Position numbers and translations under genes: made by a program
The notes under the pieces: model-generated
What the model was told of the DNA's origin: nothing
Seen by the model: the letters and a program-made list of their open reading frames with translations, nothing else
The model's database searches: none
Source of the DNA: Marinimicrococcus sp033875255
GTDB taxonomy: Bacteria > Pseudomonadota > Alphaproteobacteria > Geminicoccales > Geminicoccaceae
Assembly: GCA_033875255.1 (NCBI GenBank)
Contig: JAWZSN010000007.1
Location: 124,001-188,000, forward strand
Direction of reading: 5' to 3'
Length of the DNA stretch: 64,000 nt
Shown here: positions 7,479 through 15,748 of the stretch, one piece after another
How the letters are laid out: each line of letters starts with the position of its first letter
Position numbering within the stretch: position 1 is the first letter of the stretch

Positions 7479-8336
7479 ATGACCAGCAAGCACGATCACG
7501 ACTTCGGCTGCGGCACCACCCGCGAGACCGTATATCTGGCCCGCCGGCGTGTGCTGACGGGTGCTGCAGCGGCCGCCGCGGCAGGCGCCGTCGTGGCCGG
7601 GGGGCGCGCCGCATCGGCCGCCACCGACGAGGCGCGCGCGCTCTACGCCGATCCCGACGAGCCGGGGCTGCCGCAGGTCGACATGACGATCGAGCCCGGA
7701 CGCACGGCCCTGGTCGTCACCGATCCCCAGGTCGACTTCCTCTCCGAGAGCGGCGTGACGTGGGGCGTCGTCGGGGAGAGCGTCACCGAGCAGGGCACCG
7801 TCGACAATATCGAGCGCCTGTTCGCCGCGGCGAAGGCCGCCGGCATGCCGGTCTTCATCTCGCCCCACTACTACTACCCACACGATCACAAGTGGAAGTT
7901 CGAGGGAACGCTCGAGAAGACCATGCACGCGATCGGCATGTTCGACCGGCCCGGGCCCCTCAAGCTCGACAACTTCGAAGGCTCAGGCGCCGACTGGATG
8001 CCGCAGTACAAGAAATACATCGAGGATGGCGAGACCGTGGTGTGCTCGCCCCACAAGGTCTACAGCCCCGCCCAGAACGATCTCAACCTGCAGCTCCGCA
8101 AGCGCGGGATCGACAAGGTGATCCTGGCCGGCATGTCGGCCAATCTCTGCACCCAGGCGCATCTCTACGAGCTGCTCGAGCTCGGCTACGAGGTTGCCGT
8201 GGTGCGCGACGCCACCGCCGGCGCCAAGGTTCCCGAGGGCGACGGCTACCTCGCCGCCATCATCAACTTCCGGATGGTCGCCAACGGCGTCTGGTGGACG
8301 GACGACGCCGTCGCGCGGATCGCCCGCTCGGCCTGA
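7479..8336 (+). CDS. Isochorismatase-family cysteine hydrolase with N-terminal export-like signal
   Basis: 285 residues from the ATG at 7479, chosen because AAGGA precedes it; the upstream open frame has no conserved content. The fold carries the D-K-C triad of the isochorismatase-like hydrolases: D82 in VVTDPQVDF, K193 in SPHKVYSP and C224 in MSANLCTQAH. The N-terminus (ARRRVLTGAAAAAAAGAVVAGG, shortened here) resembles a twin-arginine signal, suggesting export to the periplasm after folding, unusual for the family. Family members hydrolyse amides or nitrile-derived and nicotinamide-like compounds. Third gene of the TetR-controlled set, about 170 bases after the DUF1348 gene. Substrate unknown. 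Confidence 0.88.
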   Translation: MTSKHDHDFGCGTTRETVYLARRRVLTGAAAAAAAGAVVAGGRAASAATDEARALYADPDEPGLPQVDMTIEPGRTALVVTDPQVDFLSESGVTWGVVGESVTEQGTVDNIERLFAAAKAAGMPVFISPHYYYPHDHKWKFEGTLEKTMHAIGMFDRPGPLKLDNFEGSGADWMPQYKKYIEDGETVVCSPHKVYSPAQNDLNLQLRKRGIDKVILAGMSANLCTQAHLYELLELGYEVAVVRDATAGAKVPEGDGYLAAIINFRMVANGVWWTDDAVARIARSA

Positions 8337-8640
8337 TGTCGCCATCGAGGGCCGGGATATCTTCGGGCCGGAAGAGGACCCCTCCCTCAAGGCTCCCCGT
8401 CTCGACCCTCGTGCCCGCCGCGGCTGCCCCTGCCCCCGGGGGTAGCCGCGGAAGCCCGGGGTCTCGTCGGCCGTCCTGCGGTGCCTCCCCCGGCATGCGC
8501 GGGACGTGTCCGCCGGACCCCGGCGCTGCGGCCGGTGCGGCGTCGGCGCCCCGACCCGGCCGGCTCGCCGCGACACCTCGAGAAAGGCAAAGAAGGGCCG
8601 CGCGCAGCACCTCGCGCGGCCCATGCCCTCGCCCCGCGCC
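8337..8640. other. Intergenic region with two hairpins between convergent genes
   Basis: No gene is supported in this 304-base gap between the hydrolase operon and argB, which converge. A perfect 8-base stem CCGCGGCT/AGCCGCGG (8418-8425 with 8444-8451), extended by C/G pairs inside the loop, could end the rightward transcript, although no T-run follows. The terminator of the argB operon lies at its right end (separate entry). Confidence 0.5.
8587..8622 (-). terminator. Rho-independent terminator after argB
   Basis: Read on the minus strand, GGGCCGCGCG (8613-8622) pairs with CGCGCGGCCC (8595-8604) over an 8-base loop and is followed by TTCTTTGCCTTTC. It lies about 20 bases beyond the argB stop and so closes the rpmH-argB gene string. 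Confidence 0.8.
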
Positions 8641-9543
8641 TTATCCCCGCAGGATCTGCGTGCCGAAGCCGTGCTCGGTGAAGAGCTCGAGGAGGATGGC
8701 GTGGGGCACACGGCCGTCGAGGATCACCGCGGCGTCGACACCGCGCTCGACGGCGCCGAGGCAGGTCTCGATCTTGGGGATCATGCCGCCCGAGATGGTG
8801 CCCTCGGCGATCCAGGCGCGCGCCCTCGTGTCGGTCAGCGTGGCCACGAAGTTTCGGGTGGCGTCCATGACGCCACGCACGTCGGTCAGCATCATGAGCT
8901 TGCGGGCGCGCAGCGCACCGGCGATGGCGCCGGCCGCCGTGTCGGCGTTGATGTTGTAGGTCTGGCCGTCGGCGCCGACGCCGATGGGTGCGATCACCGG
9001 GATGAAGTCGGTGCCGCGCAGCGTGTCGAGGAGGCTCGTGTTGATGCGCTGCGGGTCGCCGACGAAGCCCAGATCGACCGCCTCCTCGATGAGCGAATCG
9101 GGGTCGCGCTTGGTGCGCTTGAGCTTGACCGCCTCGATCAGACCGCCGTCCTTGCCGCAGATGCCGATGGCCTTGCCGCCGGCGGTCTGGATGGCGGTGA
9201 CGATCTCCTTGTTGATCTTGCCGGCCAGCACCATCTCGACCACCTCGACGGTGGCAGCGTCAGTGACCCGCAGCCCGTCGACGAAGCTGCTCTCGATCTT
9301 GAGCCGGCCCAGCATCGCCTTGATCTGCGGCCCGCCGCCGTGGACCACCACGGGGTTGATGCCGACCTGCTTCAAGAGCACCACGTCGCGGGCGAAGTCG
9401 CGGGCGACCGTCTCGTCGCCCATGGCGTGGCCGCCATACTTGATGACCATGACGGCACCCTGATAGCGCCGCATGAAGGGCAGCGCCTCGATCAGGGTGC
9501 GGGCGATCTCGGGCGGCCCGCCCGGCAGGTCGGTGTCGCTCAT
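8641..9543 (-). CDS. argB: Acetylglutamate kinase
   Basis: 300 residues, the normal length. ArgB phosphorylates N-acetyl-L-glutamate with ATP, the second step of arginine synthesis, in the cytoplasm. The amino-acid kinase fold is clear: VMVIKYGGHAMGD near residue 30, VVVHGGGPQIKAML near 65-80, and the nucleotide part IAPIGVGADGQTYNINADTAAGAIA near 180-205 (shown as landmarks). The start codon overlaps the engB stop (ATGA), so the two are translationally coupled. Placement at the end of the yidC-engB string is common in Rhodospirillales-type genomes. Confidence 0.97.
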   Translation of the reverse strand: MSDTDLPGGPPEIARTLIEALPFMRRYQGAVMVIKYGGHAMGDETVARDFARDVVLLKQVGINPVVVHGGGPQIKAMLGRLKIESSFVDGLRVTDAATVEVVEMVLAGKINKEIVTAIQTAGGKAIGICGKDGGLIEAVKLKRTKRDPDSLIEEAVDLGFVGDPQRINTSLLDTLRGTDFIPVIAPIGVGADGQTYNINADTAAGAIAGALRARKLMMLTDVRGVMDATRNFVATLTDTRARAWIAEGTISGGMIPKIETCLGAVERGVDAAVILDGRVPHAILLELFTEHGFGTQILRG

Positions 9544-10256
9544 CGGTCGGATCCCGTGGCTTTGGGAAGCGCGTAGAACGCCAGGACCGCGCGCAGCTCG
9601 GCGATGCCGCCCTGCTTGCGGGAGCTCGTCACGAGCGGCTCGGGCAGGGCCCCGCGCTGCCGGCGCAGCTCGGTGGTGATCTCCTCGGTGAGCTCGGCCA
9701 GGCGCTGCGGCCCGACGAGATCGCCCTTGGTGAGCACCACCAGGAACGGCACCGCCGCGTCGCCCAGGACCTCCAGGGCCTCGCGGTCGTTCTTCTTGAA
9801 GCCGTGACGCGAGTCGATGAGCACACAGACCAGCTGCAGGCTCGGCCGACCGCGCAGATAGTCGAAGACCAGGTCGGTCCAGCTGTCGACCTTGGCCTTG
9901 GGCGCCTTGGCGTAGCCGTAGCCCGGCAGGTCGACGAGGCAGAGCCTGCCGACCGCGAGGTCGAAGAGGTTGATCTCCTGGGTGCGGCCCGGCGTGTTGG
10001 AGGTCCGCGCCAGCCCGTTGCGCCCGGTGAGCGCGTTGATCAGGCTCGACTTGCCGACATTGGAGCGGCCGGCGAAGGCGATCTCCGGCGTCGCCGGCGC
10101 CGGCAGCTGGTCGGCCTTGGCGATGCCGCGCACGAACGCGCAGCCTTGCGCGAACAGCAGCCTGCCGGCCTCGAGGTCGAGGCCCTCGAGGCCGGCGATG
10201 GTCGCCTTGTCGTCGGTGGTGCGGCCGTCGCCGGCCGCGTTCTCTGGCCCCTGCAT
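9540..10256 (-). CDS. engB: Ribosome biogenesis GTP-binding protein EngB/YsxC
   Basis: 238 residues. GTPase motifs are intact: G1 GRSNVGKSSLINAL, the G3 region DLPGYGYAKAP, and G4 LTKGD. EngB (YihA/YsxC) is an essential TRAFAC GTPase needed for assembly of the large ribosomal subunit. The first 45 residues, rich in charged residues, extend beyond the compact E. coli protein; an internal start is possible. The gene sits 23 bases after yidC and overlaps argB by four bases, so it is part of the rpmH-argB string. Confidence 0.96.
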   Translation of the reverse strand: MQGPENAAGDGRTTDDKATIAGLEGLDLEAGRLLFAQGCAFVRGIAKADQLPAPATPEIAFAGRSNVGKSSLINALTGRNGLARTSNTPGRTQEINLFDLAVGRLCLVDLPGYGYAKAPKAKVDSWTDLVFDYLRGRPSLQLVCVLIDSRHGFKKNDREALEVLGDAAVPFLVVLTKGDLVGPQRLAELTEEITTELRRQRGALPEPLVTSSRKQGGIAELRAVLAFYALPKATGSDR

Positions 10257-10279
10257 GGGCGCCTCCCCAGGCCGCCGGC

Positions 10280-12019
10280 TCAGCCGGCCTTAACGCCCAT
10301 CCGCCGCATGATCACCCACTGCTGGAGGATCGAGAGCGTGTTGTTCCAGGTCCAGTAGACCACGAGACCGGCCGGGAAGGTCGCGAACAGGAAGGTGAAC
10401 ATCACCGGCAGGAAGTTCATGACCTTGGCCTGGGTCGGATCAGCAGGCTTCGGGTTGAGGCGCTGCTGCAGCCACATGGTGAGGCCCATCAAGAGCGGCC
10501 ACACGCCGATCATGAGCATCGCCGGCGGCTCGAAGGGCAGCAGGCCGAAGAGGTTGAAGATGGTGGTCGGATCGGGTGCGGAGAGGTCGTTGATCCAGCC
10601 GAAGAACGGCGCGTGGCGCATCTCGATGTTGACGAACAGCACCTTGTAGAGTGCGAAGAACACCGGGATCTGCACGAGGATCGGCAGGCAGCCCGACATC
10701 GGGTTCACCTTCTCGCGCCGGTAGAGCTCCATCAGCTCCTGGTTCATCTTGGCCCGGTCGTCGCCGTGGCGCTCGCGAAGCTTCATCATCTCGGGCTGCA
10801 GCTTCTTCATCTGGCTCATCGCCTTGTAGGACTTGTTGGCCAGCGGGAAGAAGAGGATCTTGACGACCAGGGTCAGCAGCAGGATCGCCACGCCGTAATT
10901 GCCGACGAGCTTGTAGAAGAAGTCGAGGACGTGGAAGATCGGCTTGGTGAGGAAGTAGAACCAGCCAAAGTCGACCGCCCGGTCGAACAGCGGCACGCCG
11001 TAGCGCTCCTCGTAGGCGTCGAGCTTGTCGACTTCCTTGGCGCCGGCGAACAGCCGGTCGGTGATCTCGACCGTCTGGCCCGGTGCCACGGTCACGGCCT
11101 CGCCAAGGAAGTCCGACTGGTAGCGGTGCTGACCGCCGGGACCCATGGTGTGGCGGAAGCTGGCCTTGATCGGCCGGTCCTGGGCCGGCACCAGCGAGGT
11201 CAGCCAGTACTTGTCGGTGAAGCCGAGCCAGCCGCCGGTCGAGTCGAACTCTACCAGACGGTCCTCCTGGAGATCGTCATAGTCCGGCTCCTTGAGCGAG
11301 CCGGCGAGAACGCCGATCGGGCCTTCGTGGAGGATGTAGTAGCCCAGCGTCTCGGGCGTGCCCCAACGGCTGACGAGGCCGTAGGGATAGAGGGTGACCG
11401 GCTCCTCGCCGGCGTTGGTGACGCTGCGCGAGACGGTGAACATGTAGTTCTCGTCGATCGCGAACTGCTTGGCGAAGCGCAGGCCCGTGCCGTTGTCCCA
11501 GCTCAGGGTGACGGGCGAGTCCGGCCTCAGGGCCTGCCCCTCGGCCTGCCACTGCGTCTCGGCGCCGGGAACGGCCGTGCCGTCCTGCCCGGCAACCCAG
11601 CCCAGCTCGGCAAAGTAGGGTGCCGCGGAGCCCGGCGGGCTCAGCAGCACGATCTCGGGCGACTGCCGGTCGACGCTCGCGTGATAGTCTGCCAGCGTCA
11701 CATCGTCGATCCGCGAGCCCACGGTTGAGATCGAGCCGTGCACCCGGCCATTGTCGATCGGGATGCGCGGCACGCTGGCCAGCACCTGCTTGCGGTCGGC
11801 CGGCGGCTCGGCGGCCGTCGACACGCCCGGGACCTGGCCCGGAACCGCACCGCCGGACTGGACGCCAGGCTGCGGCGTCACCGTCTCCTGCGCGGTGGTC
11901 TGCGGGGCGTCACCCTGCTGTGCCTCGCGGACGGCCGGCCCGCCGTAGAAGAACTGGAAGGCCAGGATGATGCCGACCGACAGCACGATCGCCAGGATGA
12001 GGTTGCGTTGCTCCGTCAT
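10280..12019 (-). CDS. yidC: Membrane protein insertase YidC
   Basis: 579 residues, full length for a Gram-negative YidC. The start MTEQRNLILAIVLSVGIILAFQFF is the N-terminal signal anchor; a Pro/Gln-rich linker (about 35-75) leads to the large periplasmic beta-domain (about 80-340), then the conserved five-helix insertase core with YGVAILLLTLVVKILFFPLA, MKKLQPEMMKLRERHGDDRAKMNQE and NPMSGCLPILVQIPVFFALYK. It inserts and folds inner-membrane proteins with or without SecYEG. It follows yidD by 33 bases in the ribosome-membrane biogenesis operon. Confidence 0.98.
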   Translation of the reverse strand: MTEQRNLILAIVLSVGIILAFQFFYGGPAVREAQQGDAPQTTAQETVTPQPGVQSGGAVPGQVPGVSTAAEPPADRKQVLASVPRIPIDNGRVHGSISTVGSRIDDVTLADYHASVDRQSPEIVLLSPPGSAAPYFAELGWVAGQDGTAVPGAETQWQAEGQALRPDSPVTLSWDNGTGLRFAKQFAIDENYMFTVSRSVTNAGEEPVTLYPYGLVSRWGTPETLGYYILHEGPIGVLAGSLKEPDYDDLQEDRLVEFDSTGGWLGFTDKYWLTSLVPAQDRPIKASFRHTMGPGGQHRYQSDFLGEAVTVAPGQTVEITDRLFAGAKEVDKLDAYEERYGVPLFDRAVDFGWFYFLTKPIFHVLDFFYKLVGNYGVAILLLTLVVKILFFPLANKSYKAMSQMKKLQPEMMKLRERHGDDRAKMNQELMELYRREKVNPMSGCLPILVQIPVFFALYKVLFVNIEMRHAPFFGWINDLSAPDPTTIFNLFGLLPFEPPAMLMIGVWPLLMGLTMWLQQRLNPKPADPTQAKVMNFLPVMFTFLFATFPAGLVVYWTWNNTLSILQQWVIMRRMGVKAG

Positions 12020-12052
12020 GACGGCAAAGGGCTCCAGCCAGAATCCGGACGC

Positions 12053-12418
12053 TCAGCCGTGGCCCGTGGGGGCGGCGGCCGGGTCATTCTCTATCGGGGA
12101 AAGGCGTGGCGGGGAAAGGCGTGGCGGCACGGGATCGAGCCCGGACCCGCCCCAGGGATGGCAGCGCGCGAGACGGCGCAGGGCGAGCCACGAGCCGCGC
12201 AGGGCGCCATGCTCGGCCAAAGCCTCGAGGGCGTATTCCGAGCAGGAGGGCACATAGCGGCAGGCAGGCCCGATCACCGGCGAAATAAGCCAGCGATAGC
12301 CCAGCACCAGGCCGCGTAGCAGGAGGACGGGCGGGCTCAGGCGCGGCTCTTGCGCAGCTTGCGCTCGGCACCGGCAAAGCTCTGCCGCACATCCTCGAGA
12401 AGTTTGTCGAACGGGCAT
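12053..12418 (-). CDS. yidD: Membrane protein insertion efficiency factor YidD (start uncertain)
   Basis: The core GYRWLISPVIGPACRYVPSC, then SEYALEALAEHGALRGSW, LARCHPWGGSGLDPVPP is YidD, a small membrane-associated protein helping YidC. The only ATG in frame (12418) would add about 26 residues that simply read through the end of rnpA and have no family resemblance. A GTG at 12307 would cut into the conserved N-terminal helix. By homology the start should fall at the CTG at 12338-12340, which overlaps the rnpA TGA stop exactly as ATGA overlaps do. I keep the ATG coordinates but consider a CTG start at 12340 more natural. The C-terminal tail of about 20 residues is longer than in E. coli. Confidence 0.85.
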   Translation of the reverse strand: MPVRQTSRGCAAELCRCRAQAAQEPRLSPPVLLLRGLVLGYRWLISPVIGPACRYVPSCSEYALEALAEHGALRGSWLALRRLARCHPWGGSGLDPVPPRLSPPRLSPIENDPAAAPTGHG

Positions 12419-12723
12419 TTCAGCACCGGCGTCCGGGCGACGAGCACATAATCGCGGCCCGGACTCGCCACCTCGTGCGCAGCAAGCCGCACCGCCTCGC
12501 GCAGCCGGCGCTTGGCACGGTTGCGGATGACGGCAGAGCCGAGCTTGCGGGTCGCGGTGAAACCGACACCGGCCACCTCCTCGTCACGCGGCGCGCCGCG
12601 TTCGACGCATTGCAGCAGGAACGCGGGTGTGTTCCAACGTGCTCCGCGTGCCGCCGCGAGGAACTCGGCCCGTTTGAGCAGCCGGACCACCCGGACGGGC
12701 AGGCCGGCTCCTTCGTCCGTCAA
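12337..12723 (-). CDS. rnpA: Ribonuclease P protein component
   Basis: 128 residues. The signature VGFTATRKLGSAVIRNRAKRRLREAVR is the RNA-binding RNR motif of the RNase P protein, which helps the catalytic RNA remove 5' leaders from tRNA precursors. The start used is a TTG at 12721-12723 that overlaps the rpmH stop codon; a GTG 33 bases downstream at 12690 is an alternative that would give a protein nearer the E. coli length. It lies immediately after rpmH, the near-universal bacterial order, and is followed by yidD. Confidence 0.95.
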   Translation of the reverse strand: MTDEGAGLPVRVVRLLKRAEFLAAARGARWNTPAFLLQCVERGAPRDEEVAGVGFTATRKLGSAVIRNRAKRRLREAVRLAAHEVASPGRDYVLVARTPVLKCPFDKLLEDVRQSFAGAERKLRKSRA

Positions 12724-12854
12724 GCCGACAGACGCTTGCGCCCGCGGGCCCGGCGGTTGGCCAGGATCCTCTGACCGCCTTTCGTGGCGCTCCGGGTACG
12801 GAAGCCGTGACGACGCTTCCGGACAAGGCGGCTCGGCTGATAGGTCCGCTTCAC
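12720..12854 (-). CDS. rpmH: 50S ribosomal protein L34
   Basis: 44 residues starting at a GTG (12852-12854) with AGGTGA just upstream: it begins MKRTYQPSRLVRKRRHGF and ends RRARGRKRLSA, the standard L34. The high Arg/Lys content and the length are diagnostic. It is the first gene of the string rpmH-rnpA-yidD-yidC-engB-argB and has a strong promoter 45 bases upstream. Its GTG start makes it easy to miss in simple gene calls. Confidence 0.97.
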   Translation of the reverse strand: MKRTYQPSRLVRKRRHGFRTRSATKGGQRILANRRARGRKRLSA

Positions 12855-12896
12855 GACATCACCTCTGCGCAGGGAAAAACGGAAAAACGCTGGGCG

Positions 12897-12925
12897 GGTA
12901 TAAGCAGGCGCCCGGCGGCTGTCAA
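12897..12925 (-). promoter_or_regulatory. Sigma-70-type promoter of the rpmH operon
   Basis: On the minus strand TTGACA (12920-12925) and TATACC (12897-12902) are separated by exactly 17 bases. This is the best housekeeping promoter in the window and sits directly in front of rpmH, as expected for a ribosomal protein operon. Confidence 0.85.
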
Positions 12926-13013
12926 ACTACAGGTCGAGCCCTTGTGAAAGGCCGCGATTGGTCGCATGCCCCGAGCGGTGGCATCACCGCAGGGAAAGCC
13001 CGCCACCACGGGG

Positions 13014-13850
13014 ATGCAGCAGCACGTGATCCGGCCTCTCCTCCTCCTCCTGCTCTGCCTCGCCGGCGCTCCGGCCACGGCAGCCCCCGCCGCCGATCTC
13101 TGGCCACGCTGGCAGCGCCACGACCAGGCCTCGACGCTGCGCGTCGACCACGGAGCCTGGGGCCGGATCCTCGCGCGCCATGTGAAGCCGCAGGCCGACG
13201 GCTCGACGGCCTTTGCCTATGGCGAGATGAGCGCGGCCGACCGCCAGGCCCTCGCGGCCTACCTTGCCGACATGCAGCAGGTCGCCGTGAGCCTCCTCGC
13301 CCGCCCGGCCCAGCTCGCCTACTGGATCAATCTCTACAACGCGCTCACCGTCGAGACCATCCTCGAGCACTACCCGGTTGCCTCGATCCGCGACATCGAC
13401 ATCTCGCCCGGGCTGTTCAGCGACGGACCATGGGGTGCGCGGCTCGCTGCAGTGGAGGGCGAGAGCCTGTCGCTCGACGATATCGAGCACCGTATCCTGC
13501 GGCCGATCTGGCGCGACCCGCGAATACACTACGCCGTCAATTGCGCCTCCCGCGGCTGCCCCGACCTGCAGCCCGAGCCATTTCTGGGGGACAGCGTCGA
13601 CCAACAGCTGAACGCCGCCGCCGTCGACTATGTGAACGATCGGCGCGGCGTCCGTCTCGAGGGCGACGAGCTTGTCGTCTCCAGCATCTATCGCTGGTTC
13701 GTGGGGGATTTCGGCGGCGACGAGCGGGGCGTGCTGCGGCATCTCTCGGCCTACGCCGCTCCGCCGCTCGCCATGGAGCTCGCCGGACGCGAGGCCATCG
13801 ACGGGTACGCCTATGATTGGAGCCTCAACGACGCGCCGGCCGAGCGATGA
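13014..13850 (+). CDS. DUF547 domain-containing secreted protein
   Basis: 278 residues from the ATG at 13014; the in-frame ATG at 12966 would put extra charged residues before the signal peptide. The N-terminus HVIRPLLLLLLCLAGAPATAA is a signal peptide cleaved near AAP. The rest is a DUF547 domain: QLAYWINLYNALTVETILEHYP, then NCASRGCPDLQ with two cysteines, and a C-terminal YRWFVGDFGG. (Motifs quoted in part.) DUF547 proteins occur in bacteria and plants without a proven reaction; a papain-like or transglutaminase-like fold has been suggested. It runs divergently from rpmH and is followed after 78 bases by a sensor kinase gene. Confidence 0.85.
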   Translation: MQQHVIRPLLLLLLCLAGAPATAAPAADLWPRWQRHDQASTLRVDHGAWGRILARHVKPQADGSTAFAYGEMSAADRQALAAYLADMQQVAVSLLARPAQLAYWINLYNALTVETILEHYPVASIRDIDISPGLFSDGPWGARLAAVEGESLSLDDIEHRILRPIWRDPRIHYAVNCASRGCPDLQPEPFLGDSVDQQLNAAAVDYVNDRRGVRLEGDELVVSSIYRWFVGDFGGDERGVLRHLSAYAAPPLAMELAGREAIDGYAYDWSLNDAPAER

Positions 13851-13928
13851 AGGCTCTTCAAGCTTCCCCGTCTCCAGGCATGTTATAAGAATGGCGGCCG
13901 CCGGGTCAGGGTGCGGAACTGGGGGACG

Positions 13929-15347
13929 ATGGCAAGAGCGGTTGATCGGCCGACACCGGGCCGCGGCCTGTCCGCGAGGATCCTCGCCCTGACGGTGGCG
14001 TTCGTCCTGCTGGGCGAGGTCCTCATCTACGTGCCCTCGATCGCCCGCTTCCGCCTGTCCTTCCTCGAGGAGCGGGTGGCAGGGGCGCATCTGGCGGCCC
14101 TGAGCCTCGATGTGCCCCATCCGGGCACGCTGCCGCCGGAGCTGGAGACGCGGCTGCTCCGGCACGCTGGCGTGCTGGCGATCACTCTCTGGCGGCCGGA
14201 TGCCGAGCTGATGCTGGGCCGGGTGGAATCGGTCGATGCGGTCTTCGACCTGCGCCGCAGGACGCCCCTGAGCCTCGTGCTGGCCAGCCTCGGCACGGTG
14301 GTCCATGGCGAGGGCCGGATGATCCGTGTGGTGGCGGGCTCGGCGCTGGAGCCGCAGACCGTCATCGACGTGATCCTCGACGAGACGGCGATGCGCAGCG
14401 CCATGCTCGACTATTCCTGGCGCATCCTCCTGCTCTCGCTGGTGCTCTCGGCGATCGTCGCCTCGCTGCTGTTCTTCGGCCTCAGGCGGATGATCGTGCT
14501 GCCGCTGCGCGGCATCACCGAGCGGCTGGCAGCGTTTCGCGAGCGCCCTGAGGTGGCGACCGACGAGCGGCCGCCGACGCGGCGCCGCGACGAGATCGGG
14601 GTGGTCGAGCGCGAGCTGGCCGAGATGCAGCGCGGCCTGCGCCGGGCCCTGGCCGAGAAGACCCGCCTCGCCGCGCTGGGTGCCGCGGTGAGCAAGATCA
14701 ACCACGACCTCAAGAGCATCCTCGCCAGTGCCGTGCTGGTCTCCGACCGCCTGGAGAGCAGCGCCGATCCGGCGGTCAGGAGCGTGACGCCGCGGCTGGT
14801 CGACAGTCTCGACCGGGCGATCCGCCTGTGCGCCGAGACGCTGCGCTTTGCCCGCGAGCAGCCGCCCGAGCTGCAGCCGCGACGCTTTGCCCTGCGCGAG
14901 CTGGTCGACGAGGTCGGCGCTGCCGTGACCAGCGACGCGCCGCGGCTCGCCTGGCGCAACCAGGTCGACGCATCGCTCGATGTCACGGCCGACCGCGACC
15001 AGCTCTACCGGGTGCTGCTCAATCTCGGCCGCAACAGCCGCCATGCCCTGGGCGAGCAGGCGGGCGAGATCAGGGTCGCTGCCGGGCGCAGGGGCTCGCA
15101 GGTGCGTATCGAGGTCAAGGACAACGGGCCCGGGCTGCCCGAGCAGGTCCTGCCGCACCTCTTCGAGAGCTTCTCGGGCTCCACCAAGGCGGGCGGCAGC
15201 GGTCTGGGGCTCGCCATCTGCCTGGAGATCATGCGGGCGCATGGCGGCGACATCGCCCTGCTTGACACCGGCCACCAGGGCACCAGCTTCGAGCTGAGGC
15301 TGCCGGCACGCATCCCGCACGCCGCGGCCGCGAGCGGAGAAGCCTGA
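13929..15347 (+). CDS. Membrane sensor histidine kinase
   Basis: 472 residues from the ATG at 13929, which has GGGGG upstream (a GTG at 13911 is in frame). Layout: membrane helix near 20-40, a periplasmic sensor region of roughly 120 residues, a second helix with LLLSLVLSAIVASLLFFGL, a HAMP-like linker, then the kinase core. The phosphorylated His is in SKINHDLKSILASA; the ATPase has the N box NLGRNSRHAL, G1 DNGPGLPEQ and G2 GGSGLGLAI. No response regulator is adjacent. The next gene, a lipoprotein, overlaps its stop by one base, suggesting the two work together, perhaps as envelope stress sensing. Signal unknown. Confidence 0.92.
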   Translation: MARAVDRPTPGRGLSARILALTVAFVLLGEVLIYVPSIARFRLSFLEERVAGAHLAALSLDVPHPGTLPPELETRLLRHAGVLAITLWRPDAELMLGRVESVDAVFDLRRRTPLSLVLASLGTVVHGEGRMIRVVAGSALEPQTVIDVILDETAMRSAMLDYSWRILLLSLVLSAIVASLLFFGLRRMIVLPLRGITERLAAFRERPEVATDERPPTRRRDEIGVVERELAEMQRGLRRALAEKTRLAALGAAVSKINHDLKSILASAVLVSDRLESSADPAVRSVTPRLVDSLDRAIRLCAETLRFAREQPPELQPRRFALRELVDEVGAAVTSDAPRLAWRNQVDASLDVTADRDQLYRVLLNLGRNSRHALGEQAGEIRVAAGRRGSQVRIEVKDNGPGLPEQVLPHLFESFSGSTKAGGSGLGLAICLEIMRAHGGDIALLDTGHQGTSFELRLPARIPHAAAASGEA

Positions 15348-15739
15348 TGCGCCCCACGCAAGCGATGCTGCTGGCCTCGCTCCTGGCGGTGGCCTCCTGC
15401 GGATGGAAGGGCCCCGAGCTCGCCGGCGAGCCTGGCCTGCAATACAGGATCGAGAGCTTCTACCGGGACCGCGCATGGGAGCGGAACGCCACCTGCCTGC
15501 AGCCGCGCATGGACATCACCAGCGTGCAGATCCTCGAGGACACGCCGGAGCGGATGGTGCTGGATGTCCGCTACTACTGGCAGGACAACGTGTTCGGCAA
15601 CGACGATGACGGCAGGTTCGGCGTGCGGGTCGGGGTCGGCGGCTGCTCCGGCTTCGACCAGCGGACCTTCGTGCTCGACCGGACCACCGGCGGCGAGCTC
15701 GTCGTGCGCTCGATGACCGGCCCACAGCGCGACAGCTGA
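15347..15739 (+). CDS. Small putative lipoprotein, hypothetical
   Basis: 130 residues. The N-terminus MLLASLLAVASCGWKGPE contains a lipobox (VASC), so it is probably lipidated at the Cys and anchored in the envelope. The mature part has paired beta-strand-like segments (MVLDVRYYWQDN, GRFGVRVGVGGCSG, RTFVLDRTTGGELVVRSM) and two further cysteines. The ATG overlaps the sensor kinase stop (TGATG), so translation is coupled. I do not recognise a named family. An accessory or sensing partner of the kinase is a reasonable inference. Confidence 0.75.
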   Translation: MRPTQAMLLASLLAVASCGWKGPELAGEPGLQYRIESFYRDRAWERNATCLQPRMDITSVQILEDTPERMVLDVRYYWQDNVFGNDDDGRFGVRVGVGGCSGFDQRTFVLDRTTGGELVVRSMTGPQRDS

Positions 15740-15748
15740 GGCCGCACC

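Noticed and set aside
12984..15476. Long open frame on the minus strand (about 830 codons)
   Set aside because: Antisense to the DUF547 and sensor kinase genes, which both show clear family motifs; the minus-strand product has none.
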